Of a stretch of 64,000 nt of DNA, positions 39,574 to 52,350 are shown piece by piece. Numbering within the stretch: position 1 is the first letter of the stretch; every line of letters begins with the position of its first letter. Both the position numbers and the translations under genes were made by a program. The stretch comes from Chrysomallon squamiferum (Eukaryota; Mollusca; Gastropoda; Neomphalida; Peltospiridae), in NCBI GenBank assembly GCA_012295275.1, contig CM022679.1, forward strand, positions 10,625,169 through 10,689,168, read 5' to 3'. The notes under the pieces were generated by a model. That model was not told where the DNA came from, ran no database searches, and was given only the letters and a program-made list of their open reading frames with translations.

Positions 39574-41480
39574 CTTACTGTAACTAATGTTAGAAAAGTG
39601 TTTGCAAAAAAGAAATAAACACATAATAATCTCACTTTTTCTTGATATATTAATAATGTGCTTGAAAGGACTCCTGAATTTACTATTGCTTCCTATACGT
39701 TATATTGCAGCAGGTGCTGTAATGGATTCTGAATGACTTCATTAAGTACTTTTATTTTCCAGGGCATTCTTCTGGTATATGACATAACAAACAGATGGTC
39801 ATTTGATGGTATCAACAGATGGATAAAAGAAATTGATGAAGTATGGCTCTTTCACATGATATAAACAAACATCGTAATTTCATACTGTTAATGATGGGTT
39901 TAATAACCTAAGTAATATTGCATATGAAAATAAAGTAATTATATAAAGGTTGGAAGAAATGAAATTAAATATTAATTTTAAAAACATATTTAAAATATAT
40001 TTCAAGTTCAAATTTGTATTTGTTTATTTATTTATTTATTTATTTTAAGTTTTAATTTAAAAAAAAAAGAAAATTAATTTTAAAAATATGCTTTGATTTA
40101 AAGTTAATAAAAATTATTTCTTTTGTGAGGTACAAAATTTTGCAATGTACAAAATCTTGTAACTTACTCATTGTGTTTCCTTTTGTTGTTTTTAAATGAC
40201 ATTATTCCTCAGGTGAAAATTTAATTTAAAATCTTTATGGGATCACTGTAAAAAATATATCATACTTGAAACTAATATGAACATATATTCACAAAAATAT
40301 TTCTTAGTTTTTATTTATTTTATTAGAATTACTCTGTTATTATTTTTTTCCATTTGTTATGTTCCTGAATTAATGAAATTTTCAGTTTATTTTTTTTCAA
40401 TTTACCTCCTTCATATGGTTATATATGACTTTTATGTTATTAAGACCACTCTTTAAAAAAAAATATATATATTTTATAGCATGCACCAGGTGTGCCTAAG
40501 ATTCTTGTTGGAAATCGACTTCATCTTGCTTTCAAACGTCAGATAAGTGAATCAGCAGCAGAGACATATGCCATTAAGAATGACATGGCTTTCTTTGAGG
40601 TCAGTCCTCTCTGTGATTTTAATGTGACTGAATCATTTGCCGAATTGTCAAGACTTGCTCTCAAACGAAATGGAATAAGTCGAGCATGGGGTCATAATAA
40701 AGGTAATTACAATATTCAGTGAAATTAAATTGAATAAGTAAAGCATGGAATATAATAAAGGTAATTTTAATTTTGAATGATGAAACAAATTGAAAAAATG
40801 GGCATGGAGTCATGGTAAAGGTAATTTTAATTTTCAGTGTTTAGAATTGTTCTTAATTTCTTTATTGTGGATTTTTGACTTTGTTTAGTTTTTATTATGT
40901 TAATTGTATTATTTTATAGTAGCATTTGATTAATGAAATAACATTAATATTATGAATGTGTTGTGATATTATTATAAAATATCCTTTCAGTTGTAAATAT
41001 ATGCATTTTTAGATATTACCATTGGTTATTTTTTTAATATCTTATATTTAAAATTGGGAGTCCATTTATTTCACAAATCATCCAGTCTTTTTAATATTTA
41101 AGCCTTTAGAAATTTTTATTTCTGTTTCTGTTTTCTGTTTCTGTTTCTATTTCTGTTTCTGTTTTTAATTTTATTTATATTTTTATATTTATTTTTATTT
41201 TTAATTTTTTGTTTGTTTTATTTTTATTTATATTTTTACAGTCCTGAGTTTACAAGAACTTGCTTGCCGGACGGTAGTATCAAGTACGACCATATATGGA
41301 ATAGAGCAGCTGCCACTGCCATGTGCTCTGAAATCCCACCTAAAGTCTTACGCTCTGACTAACAAGACCAGAGCCAGAATGCTGAGCTTCGTTCACCGAG
41401 ACAAACACAAAAAAGTCAAGTATTTGAATCCGTGCGATTCACCGCCAATGAACTGTCGAAAGAGCTGCACAATTAGCTAG
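31631..41480 (+). CDS. RAB40: RAB40-type small GTPase with SOCS box, six exons
   Basis: Membrane-anchored Rab-like GTPase that serves as substrate receptor for a Cullin-5 ubiquitin ligase. Exons: 31631-31805, 35469-35529, 35904-35964, 39763-39840, 40480-40702, 41242-41480; total 278 codons plus stop, as in human RAB40C (281). Order: G1 GDSDVGK (31-37) followed by Glu instead of Ser/Thr, [13 protein letters not shown]3 WDASGQGRF (79-87), [30 protein letters not shown] (the NKxD equivalent is degenerate), and a SOCS box from about 200 ([11 protein letters not shown]) with Cul5-box LPLP at 223-226 and KSHLKSY. The C-terminus CTIS is a CaaX-like prenylation signal, as CKIS in human. Human RAB40C has WDTSGQ where this has WDASGQ. 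The start yields an N-terminus slightly longer than human. AATAAA at 41513-41518. Confidence 0.95.
31806..35468 (+). other. RAB40 intron 1
   Basis: 3.7 kb, AT-rich, no coding exon seen. Contains a diverged direct duplication (33692-33810 with 33860-33995), a TTC repeat near 34187-34215 and three poly-T runs between 35120 and 35325. Confidence 0.8.
33692..33995. repeat. Diverged direct duplication in RAB40 intron 1
   Basis: Two copies of about 120-135 bases, 33692-33810 and 33860-33995. Both begin ctgtt(t)actgta, share an atatacattttyattt stretch and tatacattttac, then aggaaacaa, and end in ttagtctgtca. Similarity is partial, so the copies are old. Confidence 0.7.
35965..39762 (+). other. RAB40 intron 3
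   Basis: 3.8 kb with no recognised exon. Holds a poly-A run at 36260-36285, a GC-richer patch at 38440-38640 and the ACT/AAT repeat at 39490-39572. Confidence 0.8.
39490..39572. repeat. (ACT)n-(AAT)n compound microsatellite
   Basis: About 52 bases of ACT repeats followed directly by about 30 bases of AAT repeats. Confidence 0.97.
40671..40849 (+). repeat. 60-base tandem triplication across the RAB40 exon 5 donor
   Basis: Three units beginning at 40671, 40730 and 40790, each holding a gcatgg...taaaggtaatt core. The first contains the last 32 bases of exon 5 and its donor (aaag/gtaatt, junction at 40702/40703). The other two hold donor-like copies at 40760/40761 and 40820/40821. Units 2 and 3 are diverged. 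Confidence 0.85.
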
Positions 41481-41512
41481 CATTTGGAATGGATTTTAAT
41501 CTGAGGTCAAAT

Positions 41513-41518
41513 AATAAA
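41513..41518 (+). terminator. Candidate polyadenylation signal of RAB40
   Basis: Canonical AATAAA 33 bases after the stop codon. Other copies downstream may be used instead. Confidence 0.35.
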
Positions 41519-43799
41519 CAATTATTTTTGAAGTTTTGTTTAGTGACCTGTGGATTCTTGTTAGCTGTGTATTTTATCGGAAAACACAGTGTAATTTAAA
41601 TGTCCTGTCGGCGTTTCAGGTTTTTTTTAACTATTTGATCTTTGTGACAGTATAGCTCTTGTATTTGTGATCTTCCTCAAGACTGTTTTTAAATTATTTA
41701 TTATTAATGTCATCCAAATGTGTACAGTTGTCTTAATGTTGACTCCTTTTATCTTCACTCATGTTTCGTTATTCATTCAGGAAATGGTACTTCTTACTGC
41801 ATTTTGATATAGATTTGTTGTTTAGAAAATAAATATATACATTTTTTTTTTTTTTCTAAAGTCAAAAAATAAAATAATAGTAAAAAAAATAAAAAAAACA
41901 GTAAAAAACTACATTGATAAAGAAGAATAGTAATAACAAATTTAAAATATAAAAACAAAAAACAATGAAACAGGCAGTTATTTTACATATTCATTGTATT
42001 TATATTATGCAGAAAGACTAAATGTGAAAAAAAAAGTTAAATAAATAAAATGGTAAAAAAAAGTTTTAAAATTTAAAAAATATATAAATAACTACTTTTA
42101 AATAACAATGATAATAACACACAAAATTGTTATTTATTGTATATGTTTTGGGGCTTCTTCTAGAAAATACTATGTATTTATCATTAAGAATAAAATTTTA
42201 AAAAGAAGCATGATTATCTGGTGTACACTATTAATAGATTTTAAATTCCATCAAATTGGTTAAGTCATAAATAATCCCAAACCATATAAATAAGTCATCA
42301 TTTTTTGTAAAGCATTTTCATTCATAATCCTAAACTTTAAGAATATAGATTCAAATGTTACTGTTGAAGAAAATGATTTTTTAATTATTGATTCATCAAA
42401 ACAGTTGTCTCAGTCATCACAAACTTTTAACATTGTTCATTTGTTTTTAAAAAGTGAAGGCCCACCATGAATTTCAGTTAAATATATATAAATTATGAAT
42501 ATATGGTAAATAAATTCTCATAGATGTGTGTAGTGCTGTTGTTGAGTGGATTAGTGTTAGTTTTGAAATTGAAAATATTTTAGTAGAAATTAGAATCATA
42601 GCCTGTTGATTATGTAGAAATGTTGGTTTCAGAAAAAAAAAAAAAAAAACCCCATAATTCATCTAGTTCACTGTTACCTGTTGTTGAATTTATTCTGTGT
42701 TTAATCAAATAGATTATTTTAATTTCGTTTCATTTACTGTTGAGAATATTGCAGAAGAAAACTTCTATAATGCAATTTTAGATATATCTTGTATGTATGT
42801 AAATGGCTGTTTTTTTTAATTATGATGCTGTCAAGTCTCTAAGTGATTTATGTTAAGGAATATATAAAGTTTAATAAAATGAATTATGTTGTGGTATTTT
42901 TTTATACCTTAACCATATTTGGTTGCAGAGCCATTGAACAATTATGATCTTTTGCAGTAACATTTTTTTTTCAAATTCATAAGAAGTGTAACTCTTCAAA
43001 ACTAATCTTACCCAGAGTTGCGGGTCCTTAAGTTTTTTTTTTCTTTCAACATTTATAAAACTCAACATTTCAAAGACAGACTTTAATAGGAATCAGACTA
43101 TTTTTTTAATTTTATTTTTCTTAATTAACAAAAATTATAAATAGTTAAAAATGTGCATAAGAAAGTCATAAAAAATATATTTACTGTGGTTGTTAAAAAA
43201 TACCTCATTTTTATCCATGTTGCAAACAAAATCATATTACAGGTAGAATTTGAAACACAGCTAAAAATGAAATGGACTAAATTATGTGCAAAGATTCTTT
43301 AAAATGATGATTTGTTTAAAACATTACTGTTATCAACACATCTGAACAAACTACTAATTTGTTATGTGTGAATATACATTGTGAATGTTAATACAGTGTA
43401 ATATGGTTGTGTTGTGTTCCGTGTTGTAGACTTTATTCAGCTTGTACATATTGGTGCTATTTTGTTGTCAGAAACTTTTCTATATAAGCTGATGCTCTAT
43501 ATTTTTGTGTTTTGTGATGCTGCCAAATGGCAATGATTTCTGATGTATTTAAATGAAGATAATGGTTTCTTTTTTCTTTTCATTCTTTTCTCAGCTTTTT
43601 TTTTTTTTAAATTAAAAAATGGGGATTATATATTTAAAACAAATTATTATCACTATTTAGGGCATGTAATTATGATAAAATATTGATGAGAAACTTTTAT
43701 TTATTTTTTTTTGTTATTTATTCCATTTATTTTTCTAGACAGTATGGAAATTATCAAAACTAGAAATTAAATTAGTAAAAAATCTCAGTACATATTTTT

Positions 43800-43810
43800 A
43801 TTTATTTATT

Positions 43811-43855
<45 letters not shown>

Positions 43856-43857
43856 TA
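43800..43857. repeat. (ATTT)n-(ATT)n microsatellite
   Basis: Compound tetranucleotide and trinucleotide repeat. Confidence 0.95.
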
Positions 43858-46369
43858 GAAATAATTCATAGTAACTTCCCAATGCTTTACAAATGTGAGG
43901 TGTGAATGTAAATGAAATATTATTTGATATTCAATGCATATTTGTGAAATGGATTAAACATAGAGAAACTTTATTTTAATTATGTGACGTAAAAATGAAA
44001 TCTTTGCTCAAGATAAATGGCAAATAATAATACTTAGTTTGTCAGATATAAATACATGATATAACAATTACATGGAATAAAATCAGGGAATTTTCTGCAG
44101 TCTTTATAAAAACAAAATTCTTACAAAGGAACACCAGATTTTTATTCTTTCTTTTCCTTTTAATCTGTAATAAATTCATATTTTTGATTATATATATATA
44201 TATTTTTTTTTTCTTGCAAAAATATCTAATAAACAATAATATAGCACATTCAACTCAAAGGTGAATTCTGTTCTTAAATGTTATTAATTTATAGTCTATC
44301 ACATGATTCTTAAAGGCATCACAGGATCTATTTTTAAGCATATATTTCATGTTTCATTTGTTTTTAAATTGTGGAGTCATTTTAATATTTTCATATTTAA
44401 ATGCATAACATATATGATATATAAAATACATGCATATGCATGAGATACATGTTGATTTTTATTATCTGTAATATAAAACAGCATTTATCTACATTTTAAT
44501 TAAGTTCAGAGTTGCAGGGTAACAACTATATAAACCTTTAATGAAATGTTTTTGGGGTCATTTACTTTTCTAATATGCTGGCATCATTTTATATTGTTAG
44601 TTTGTATTTTTTCCTTATTTATTTTGGAATCTTTACACTTATACCTTTTTTTTTTTTTTTTTAATTTTATTATTATTTTTGTTAACTATACTAACATGTA
44701 TTAAAGTATCTTGAAATTACAGCTAACAGTTCAGGCCAAATTATGTCAGAGCACAGAAAATAATATATTAAACAGTTCATATCAAATGCTGTGAGAAAAA
44801 TCAAAAGATTAAACCAAAAAATCTTTATTAATAATTAAAAAGAATATTTGCTCATTCTGTAGTGTTTATGTAAATATGTAGTGTTTTCATAGTCAGAGTT
44901 GTTACTTTTACACTTCATATAGTTAAAACAGTATCTGAAGCGTGCAGAATCTGACATTCCTTCATAGCTCATTCTTTATATTAACTGGTATTTAGAGATG
45001 CTTCATCTGTGCCAACTTCTTTATTATTTCCTAACTGTATTTTATGCCACATTTTTCTTTTAAATAAGTAAGGTGTAAGTTTTCAGAATTTTTTTTTTTT
45101 TTTAACCAGCTAATCCTGATGGTGTGATTAAGTACAAGTAGGTAGTGGTGTAAAATTTTAAAATAACAATATAAATGAATTGTGATTTTTAAATTTTATT
45201 ATTACATTTTTTTTTTTTTTCTTGAGGGAGAGTGGTTGTGTATGGATGAATGTGTAAGGATAGAGGGTATGAGTGGAATTAAAATGTGAGTGGGCCTAGT
45301 ATGATCTCAGCACATTACTGTTCGATTAAATGATAGGCCTAGAGCTTAACAGTTCAGTTAAAAACAGCTTTAATTTTTCCTTTTCTTTCATGCTTTCTTT
45401 TTTTTAAAAACAACTAAAACCTTTTCATTATTTCCATTTTCTTGTACATCTTGGTCATGATTTATTCTTTAAGTTTTTATATTTTGTTCATTAGGATTTT
45501 CTTTTTAATACATTTTTTTTCAGTTATTCAATTTCTGAATTCAGACATCCAGATACACATTTTTTGAGAAGTATAGATCATTAGGATTTTTGTTTCATGT
45601 TTATGTGTTTACCTGTTGTATTACTTTGAAAATATTTCTCACATTTGTAAATATCTGAATGTATTGTGAAAAGAAAAGTAAAAAGTGGCTCCTATATTTC
45701 TTTGTTTTTATTTATATATAAACAATAGTGGTGATGATGACAATCATTTTCTTTTCTTCTTCAACGTTGTCGTCTTATATACAAAAAAAACGAGGATAGA
45801 GAACGAAAACAAGCAAAAAGAAACGATATAAATGACATTTTTACAAACTTTATTTGTGGGAGGTTAGTTAAATATATTTTATGAAGCACTGATGGTTGTC
45901 TTCGTAAAGACATAACATTATATATGTGTATATATATCAGCTTCAAAACATGGACTAAAATAATTGAAGTTCGATTAATATTGTTTCATACGACAAAAAT
46001 ATTTCATGATCCACTACTGACGTCTTCAGTGTATAGACGCGCCAACATTTGCGTTATAATTATTTTTAGTATACATCATAAAAAGCAGTTCAGTTAGGAC
46101 AATATGTGATGATTCATTACTGTTTTATGTTAATGGATTAAATAAGAATGCCGCTATGAAATTATAGGAAAAGAAGCATGTAATGAATAAAATGATGTAA
46201 CCATTTACGCATGTACAAGAATTCATGCTTCGTTCGTAATTGTATCCATGCTTATCGGCGCACCTGTCTATATTTTTATAACTACTAAAACATTAAAATT
46301 AGTCGTCTATATTAAAAAGAATTAAATAAAAGTTATAGTGAAGATATAGTGACAGTAATATGAAATGTT

Positions 46370-46388
46370 GTTGTTGTTATTGTTGTTG

Positions 46389-46446
<58 letters not shown>

Positions 46447-46481
46447 AAGTATTGTCATTTATTTATTTATTTATTTATTTA
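46370..46481. repeat. (TTG)n-(TTA)n and (TTTA)n microsatellites
   Basis: A short TTG block passes into about 60 bases of TTA; a separate TTTA block follows at 46459-46481. Confidence 0.95.
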
Positions 46482-46779
46482 ACGAAGACACAGTCATACG
46501 TATTTCGAAACAGTAACCAAAATTTTAACGCGTGAAAAATGAAAACAAGATGCAGTTGTCAACACTCGCATCGGTATCATCCATCTTCATAAGTTCATTA
46601 CTCTGTAGTATTCGGTAAAACAATTACTTCAACAACATCCTGTTGTATTTCTCCTCTAGAAGCATTAAAATGATAACGAAGGCAATAATTTCCTTCTTGT
46701 CAGGTTGTCTTGCCAAACAGAAGTCTTTGACATTTTGGCACAATTCCCAATATTTTCAATTTTATCTTTTTGCACTCTC

Positions 46780-46931
46780 TCCTTAGCTTCCCACTGACAT
46801 CACCGTTTTGCTTCCTGTTCCGCGAAAATCTCTTTTCAGAAAATAACTTATTCCCGAAAGTGATCGCTTTCTTTCTCTCAACTCATCTTTGGATTCGGAA
46901 TACTTTGATTCACACCGAGTCTGTGAAAATG
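46780..46931 (+). other. Possible first exon ending in ATG/gtaagc
   Basis: A pyrimidine-rich stretch, then less AT-rich sequence, ends in gaaaATG followed by a strong donor gtaagc (junction 46931/46932). The arrangement is typical of a 5' exon ending in or near the initiator codon. No downstream partner can be proven; the astacin-like gene is the nearest plus-strand candidate. Confidence 0.3.
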
Positions 46932-47184
46932 GTAAGCTGATTACAGTATTTTGAATTAATTTATTTCAAATTTTAAATATCGATTTTAAAATTAATCGAT
47001 CAAACGTTCTCTTTTAACTGAAAGTGGAAACAGAAAGTGATACTCATGTAAATGGCCAAGGTTATTGATACATTTGCATGTGTACTGCACGTGGTGTTTC
47101 ATAAATTAATCTGTTTTTTAACTGATTCTTGGTGAATAATGCTTTCCGAAGTTAAAAAAAGATATATAAAGACCAATTGAATTA

Positions 47185-47266
47185 ATTATTAATTAACTAA
47201 TTAATCTATTAATTTATTTATTAATTAATCTATTAATTCATTAACTAATTAATCTATTAATTTATT
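47185..47266. repeat. AT-only minisatellite
   Basis: Unit taactaattaatctattaa occurs at about 47193 and 47242, with a shorter variant between. Confidence 0.8.
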
Positions 47267-48844
47267 GTTATTATTATTATTTTTTAAATATATACTTTTT
47301 TCAAGTCTATAGATATATTCCATTTTAATTCATTTTTGAGAAACTAAAAAAAAAAAAAAAAAAAAAATAGGTTGATCCATGTCTAAAACCGTAGACAACC
47401 AATTTAGTCGTGTGTACTTAGTTGTTATCCTACAATTTTTTCACTCGCGTGCAGAATGTTGAATACATTAACACAACCTGTTGTTACTTTCAATGTGTTC
47501 ATAGTCACTAAGAATAGTTTTTAAAAAAAATATGAAAAAAAAAAAAAAAGTATCAACACCCACAATAAAGTTGTCATCCCCATCCCTAATTAGTCTAGTA
47601 TGGGAGATATGCCGTCTAATTATTGAAAATTTAGTTCATAAAAGGATGTTAATCCGTCTGTGTGGAACTCGCTCGCGAATCAACATAGACACTGAGAAAC
47701 AGGCAAACAGAAGAGCGTTATTTAATGTAAATAGCGAAGCGTTCATCTCGATGGTTCCTTGGGTAAATATAACTTCAAAGAAGCTGTATGTATTAGAGTC
47801 TTAATTGCACGCATCAACTCCAATTTCAGACCGAATGACTCGCCTTAAAACGCAGTCAGTCAAAAGGTAAAGAAGAACATGACTGGGATAGGGTCGCAGC
47901 GTAACGCCAAAGACAGTCAAGGTAGATAATTGAGTTAAGAGGCGTGCTAGAACGTTGCTTAAAATACACACGGCCTGAAAGTAAACTGTCTTTTTTTTAT
48001 AGCGTTTCCAAACTTATATTTTGTTTATTTATTTTGTATCGTTGTCTGTTTATTTACAGTAAAGTTATTTACTATTGCTTTTAGTTCCTTTTGAAACAAC
48101 AAATACAGGAATATAATACTGTTAATAATTATAACCATTTAAACAAGGTTTTTATTGAATGGATATGATAAATTAACAAAACAAAACAACGAAAAAAAAA
48201 ACAACAACATACAACTAGAAACAAAACATTACGTAAGTTTTGTTTACGTCTAGAAAAATAAAATAAAATAGAATCACAATTAAATAAACTAAACGTTTTA
48301 TTTCCGGTAACTAGAGATACGTGCAACAGTAATAACATTGGAAGCATTTTCATTATGATCGTCATTATTATTACATATACATTGTATATTGTTGTTTGAA
48401 GTAGTACAAAACATTATTGCCATAAAATAAACTGAAAGAAACAATTTACTTAGCATATTTACTATAACATAACGAATTCGTTTATACTATGAACTACGAT
48501 TCATACGATTACTTCAATACTTTGTCTGCGTCACGCATTTTCAACAATGGTTTGTTTTTAACAAGTAGCATCAATTGTATTTCGAAATACATTTCAATGT
48601 TCAGAAAAAATAATAAGAAAAAAAAGTTCTTTTGTTGATTATTTTTTCGGAACCCTGGGTTTTACATGGGATTTTCAGTTAACAAAAGAAACGCATGTTA
48701 TCAGTTTTATGTAAACGCTACAGGCAGTGGATGTTACTGAGGTTAATACAGAACAGAGATAAATTATGTACGGACACACACTTTTCTGATGTAATAAAAA
48801 CTTTTATTCTTATTTCTGCAAGTACATTTATCCCCATCTTTTCT

Positions 48845-48879
<35 letters not shown>

Positions 48880-49349
48880 TATATGCTTGTGTATAGGTAT
48901 GTCTGAATGTGTTTACGTATGTATGCGTATGAAGGTGTGTATAAACAAATAAAGAAAAGTAGTCTGAATGTTCAAAAAGAACTCATAAAAACTACTTCCG
49001 GTTCACTTCGTGCATATCGTTTTGATTACATTTGTTTACATAATGTGCTAAAAACTTTAAAGAGAACACAATAGTAACATCAAACAAACCACGGAAAACA
49101 AATAAATATTCGCTTAAAAAGAAAGTAATAAGTAAAATAAAGATGTCAAGTTAATTATTTGATTTCACAGCCGTCTATCATGATGTCAGATTTCATATAA
49201 ATTTTAAGAAATAACCAGTCAGTTTAGAATTTAATGTGCATGGAATACAACTTCATCTGTTCGTTAAAGATGATTTGAAAGTTATTAAATTACAAGTAAG
49301 TAAATATTTCATGCGACTATTTATTTTATTATTTATTATAATGTTTATG

Positions 49350-49477
49350 CAATACACTATACTATACTATACTATACTATTCTATACTATACTATAACTA
49401 TACTATTCTATACTATACTGTTCTATACTATACTATACTATAACCATACTATTCTATACTATACTATACTATAATAT
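49350..49477. repeat. (ACTAT)n pentanucleotide array
   Basis: About 125 bases of actat units with periodic variants (attct, aacta, gttct), followed by TA and TCTA repeats up to about 49530. Confidence 0.95.
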
Positions 49478-50063
49478 AATATATATATCTCTCTCTCTGT
49501 CTATCTATCTATTTATCTATATCTATCTTTAAATATATTAAAGACTTAATAAAACAAAATATATACAAACAGATGATCTTGAATGGCTGTACATCTATGT
49601 TGTTGTATGTGTGTAAGTGTGTTTGTGTGTATGTATGTATGTATATATTGTATTTACACATGTATAAATCTGTCTCTCTGTGTTTTCCTGTCTTTCTATC
49701 TGTCTGCAGAATAAACACGTATTGTATTTATTTTTTTTTAAAGTAGTTTTTGAAATGTCTCACACTGACGATTAATTCTTAAATACCTCTACATCATCTG
49801 CCATGTGACTGTATGTAGAATGGGATAAAAAGATGCTCCGTTGTTGATCATCGCCCATTTGATTAAGACTAGTCTGGGTTTTCTGCTCCCATAAACAAGT
49901 TTGTTTATGTCTTTACCGGGATTTCTACATTAGTTCGTGGATCATCACTAATTCTTAGCAAATTGTTGGAAATTAGAGGTCAACTGAAAATGACATGCCT
50001 CACTTGTGGGTCTCTAGTAAATATTGGGAAGCAGTCAACCATGGTTGAAGTGAATGGTTAAAA

Positions 50064-50065
<2 letters not shown>

Positions 50066-50139
<74 letters not shown>
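50066..50139. repeat. (GA)n microsatellite
   Basis: Perfect GA tract of about 74 bases. Confidence 0.99.
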
Positions 50140-50144
<5 letters not shown>

Positions 50145-50237
50145 TTTGAATGAAAAGCTTATTGTATCACATTTGAAAACATTACTTTAGCAATAATGCA
50201 TTTTTAAGAATTATATTTATAATCAACATCATCAATA

Positions 50238-50301
<64 letters not shown>

Positions 50302-50302
50302 G
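50238..50302. repeat. (ATA)n/(ATT)n microsatellite
   Basis: ATA units switch to ATT units midway, giving a self-complementary block of about 65 bases. Confidence 0.95.
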
Positions 50303-51198
50303 ATGTTACTTTTGTGAATATGAGAAAGGACGAATAAATAAATAAATAAATAAATAAATAAAAGAAGAAAGAAAAAGAAATTCAGAAACATTTTATAGCT
50401 ACAGTTACTTTGATTTTGTTTTCTTTATTAATAATAGACCAAGAAAAATAAAATTAAATATAATAATATCTGACGTAAACGTGTTTTGAATTATTTAGGA
50501 TGGGCTTTGTTTTCCACTTCATTAATCATTTTACATCATTTGGGAAGATGAATATAAAAAATAAGCATATAAAATAAAATAAAAAGATTTTCATGAGTCC
50601 TACCTGGGCTGCATCCCTGTCCACACTTACTAATAGATTCACTTCAACATGGTCCCTAACAGATGAAATATTACTAAAACATTAATGTATTCCCTTTAAA
50701 CATTACTAGAAGTTCATTTCGTTTCTACACCATAAAATCTACACCAAGAACTCGCAAAAACAGATCCAATATACATCACCAGGCTTTGTCGATTTAACTG
50801 AACTGTTTGTACAGTATGACAGCGAAATTCTAAGTCGGTTGTAAATATATTCGCATAACCTGAGTGTATCGATGCAAATATTTGTGCTTGAATTGTATCA
50901 CATTAGTGTCCTAAGATAGTTAATTAAATCCCATATTTGTCACATAGCAAAACTCCAACACCACCTGTTCCTTCAAGAACATAAAACTACAATAATAATT
51001 TAACAAATTAAAAAACCTTTGTATAGTATTATAATGAAATAAATTTTTAAAAAATTTTTAAAAAAATAATAAAAATAGATTTTTTGAAGCTAAAATTTGA
51101 ATCTTTTGAGAAAAGCAACAATATATTTAGCTGGATCAGTTAAAGATAAAATCGAACGTTTACGGAATCAAGAAATGAGTTTTACGTTTTGATTTCAG

Positions 51199-51279
51199 GT
51201 GCTGTTCAACGGAACTGATAGTTGTCTTTGTTCAAGGACAGACATTCAAACACACAGTGACGGTCGCGTTGACAGGATC
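51199..51279 (+). other. Orphan exon-like segment with both splice sites
   Basis: 81 bases flanked by gatttcag and gtaagt, open in two plus-strand frames (frame 0 reads VLFNGTDSCLCSRTDIQ onward). It matches no family I know. It could be an untranslated or alternative exon of the downstream astacin-like gene, or chance. Confidence 0.3.
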
Positions 51280-51489
51280 GTAAGTTAATCATTGGAAGGG
51301 GTTTTCGTAGCCAGTTCTTTAATGTTATCGTGTATGAAGAGTTTTTGTTTCCTGTGAACAAATAATGGTGATTTAGAGACCAAAGGTAGGTTACAATTTG
51401 TTTGACCTGATCATTTGTTTCATGCACAAGGAGGTATAGCCACAGAATGAATAATGAAATAAATGAACCAATGTCCAGGCTTAATATCA

Positions 51490-52350
51490 TTTAATATCAA
51501 TGCTTATCAAGGCAGGCCTTAACGGCTGCGATCCCTGTTTGGAATATTTTTAGCGGTGCCTTCAGGTTTTATTTTAATATATACAAAGCATACTGTGCTA
51601 TTTTGTCTGGATTCTTATATAAACATTAACTTACTAATTTGTGTTGGTTTATAATAAGAATTTACAAGTTTTTCTTGTTTTAGAAGCCAGTTTATTTGAC
51701 AAGACTAGAATATATTACGTTAAGGCGGTGCCCCTTGGAACCCAGGACCCGAATGGGAGCAGCTGGCTTTTGGCTTAAACAAAGCCTTGATGGTTATTAA
51801 GTATCATAAGCTTCGTGTACAATTTAAATAATAGAGGGGAAACCAGCTACTGCGATTTCACCAGCAACTCGTATAGATCAGAAGCAAGAGATATTTTATA
51901 CAAACACAAAACCATATTCAGGCTTTGACTAACCAGTCACAACAAAAGACAAATCTTAACCGTTCATATTACAACCCAGCGCGTCAGGAGCCTACCCGCG
52001 TATTCCAAGGGTAAAGCGACGCCCGGGCTAGCCTTGGGTGGGGACGTGTGTTCTGTCGCAAAGCCATGCTCTCTGTGGGGCAGCCGCTAGCGTAAACTTA
52101 CGCGTTGCTGTTCTTTTTCATGTTTGCGGAAATTAGACTTGGGCAAATTGAAGTAGGTCGTAAAGTAAATACAACAAATTCATGCAAAGAGCCAGCGTAT
52201 TACGTTTAGAGAGTTTCAGATAGGAATACGCCGTCGACTTGAATTTCTAATAGCGTAACCTTAACGATAGACCGCTATCGCTCAGAGTTCTCTGTTCTCT
52301 GATTTCACAGTTTGTCATTTTGCTGCTGTTCAGATCCAGAATCTAGACCT
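51490..52350. other. GC-richer block without a recognisable gene
   Basis: Patches at 51500-51580, 51718-51780 and 51975-52110 are clearly less AT-rich than the surroundings. No long frame or known repeat is recognised. May be an old mobile-element remnant, a promoter or a non-coding exon. Confidence 0.4.

Larger units (their letters stand above)
41481..46700. other. RAB40 3' UTR and intergenic region
   Basis: No coding exon recognised in 5.2 kb. AATAAA at 41513-41518 is the first candidate signal, though many more follow and a long 3' UTR is possible. Contains poly-T runs (41841-41855, 44648-44662, 45093-45104), an ATTT/ATT repeat at 43800-43857 and a TTG/TTA repeat at 46370-46445. Confidence 0.6.
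46932..51198. other. Repeat-rich region, no gene seen
   Basis: Holds a minisatellite at 47185-47266, a CA repeat at 48846-48876, the ACTAT pentamer array, a GA tract and ATT repeats. Open frames such as 47532-47804 start in poly-A and show no family motif. Confidence 0.6.

Noticed and set aside
45285-45345. Repeated aggcctag-type palindromes
   Set aside because: Two short copies around an unrelated spacer; too little to support a functional site.
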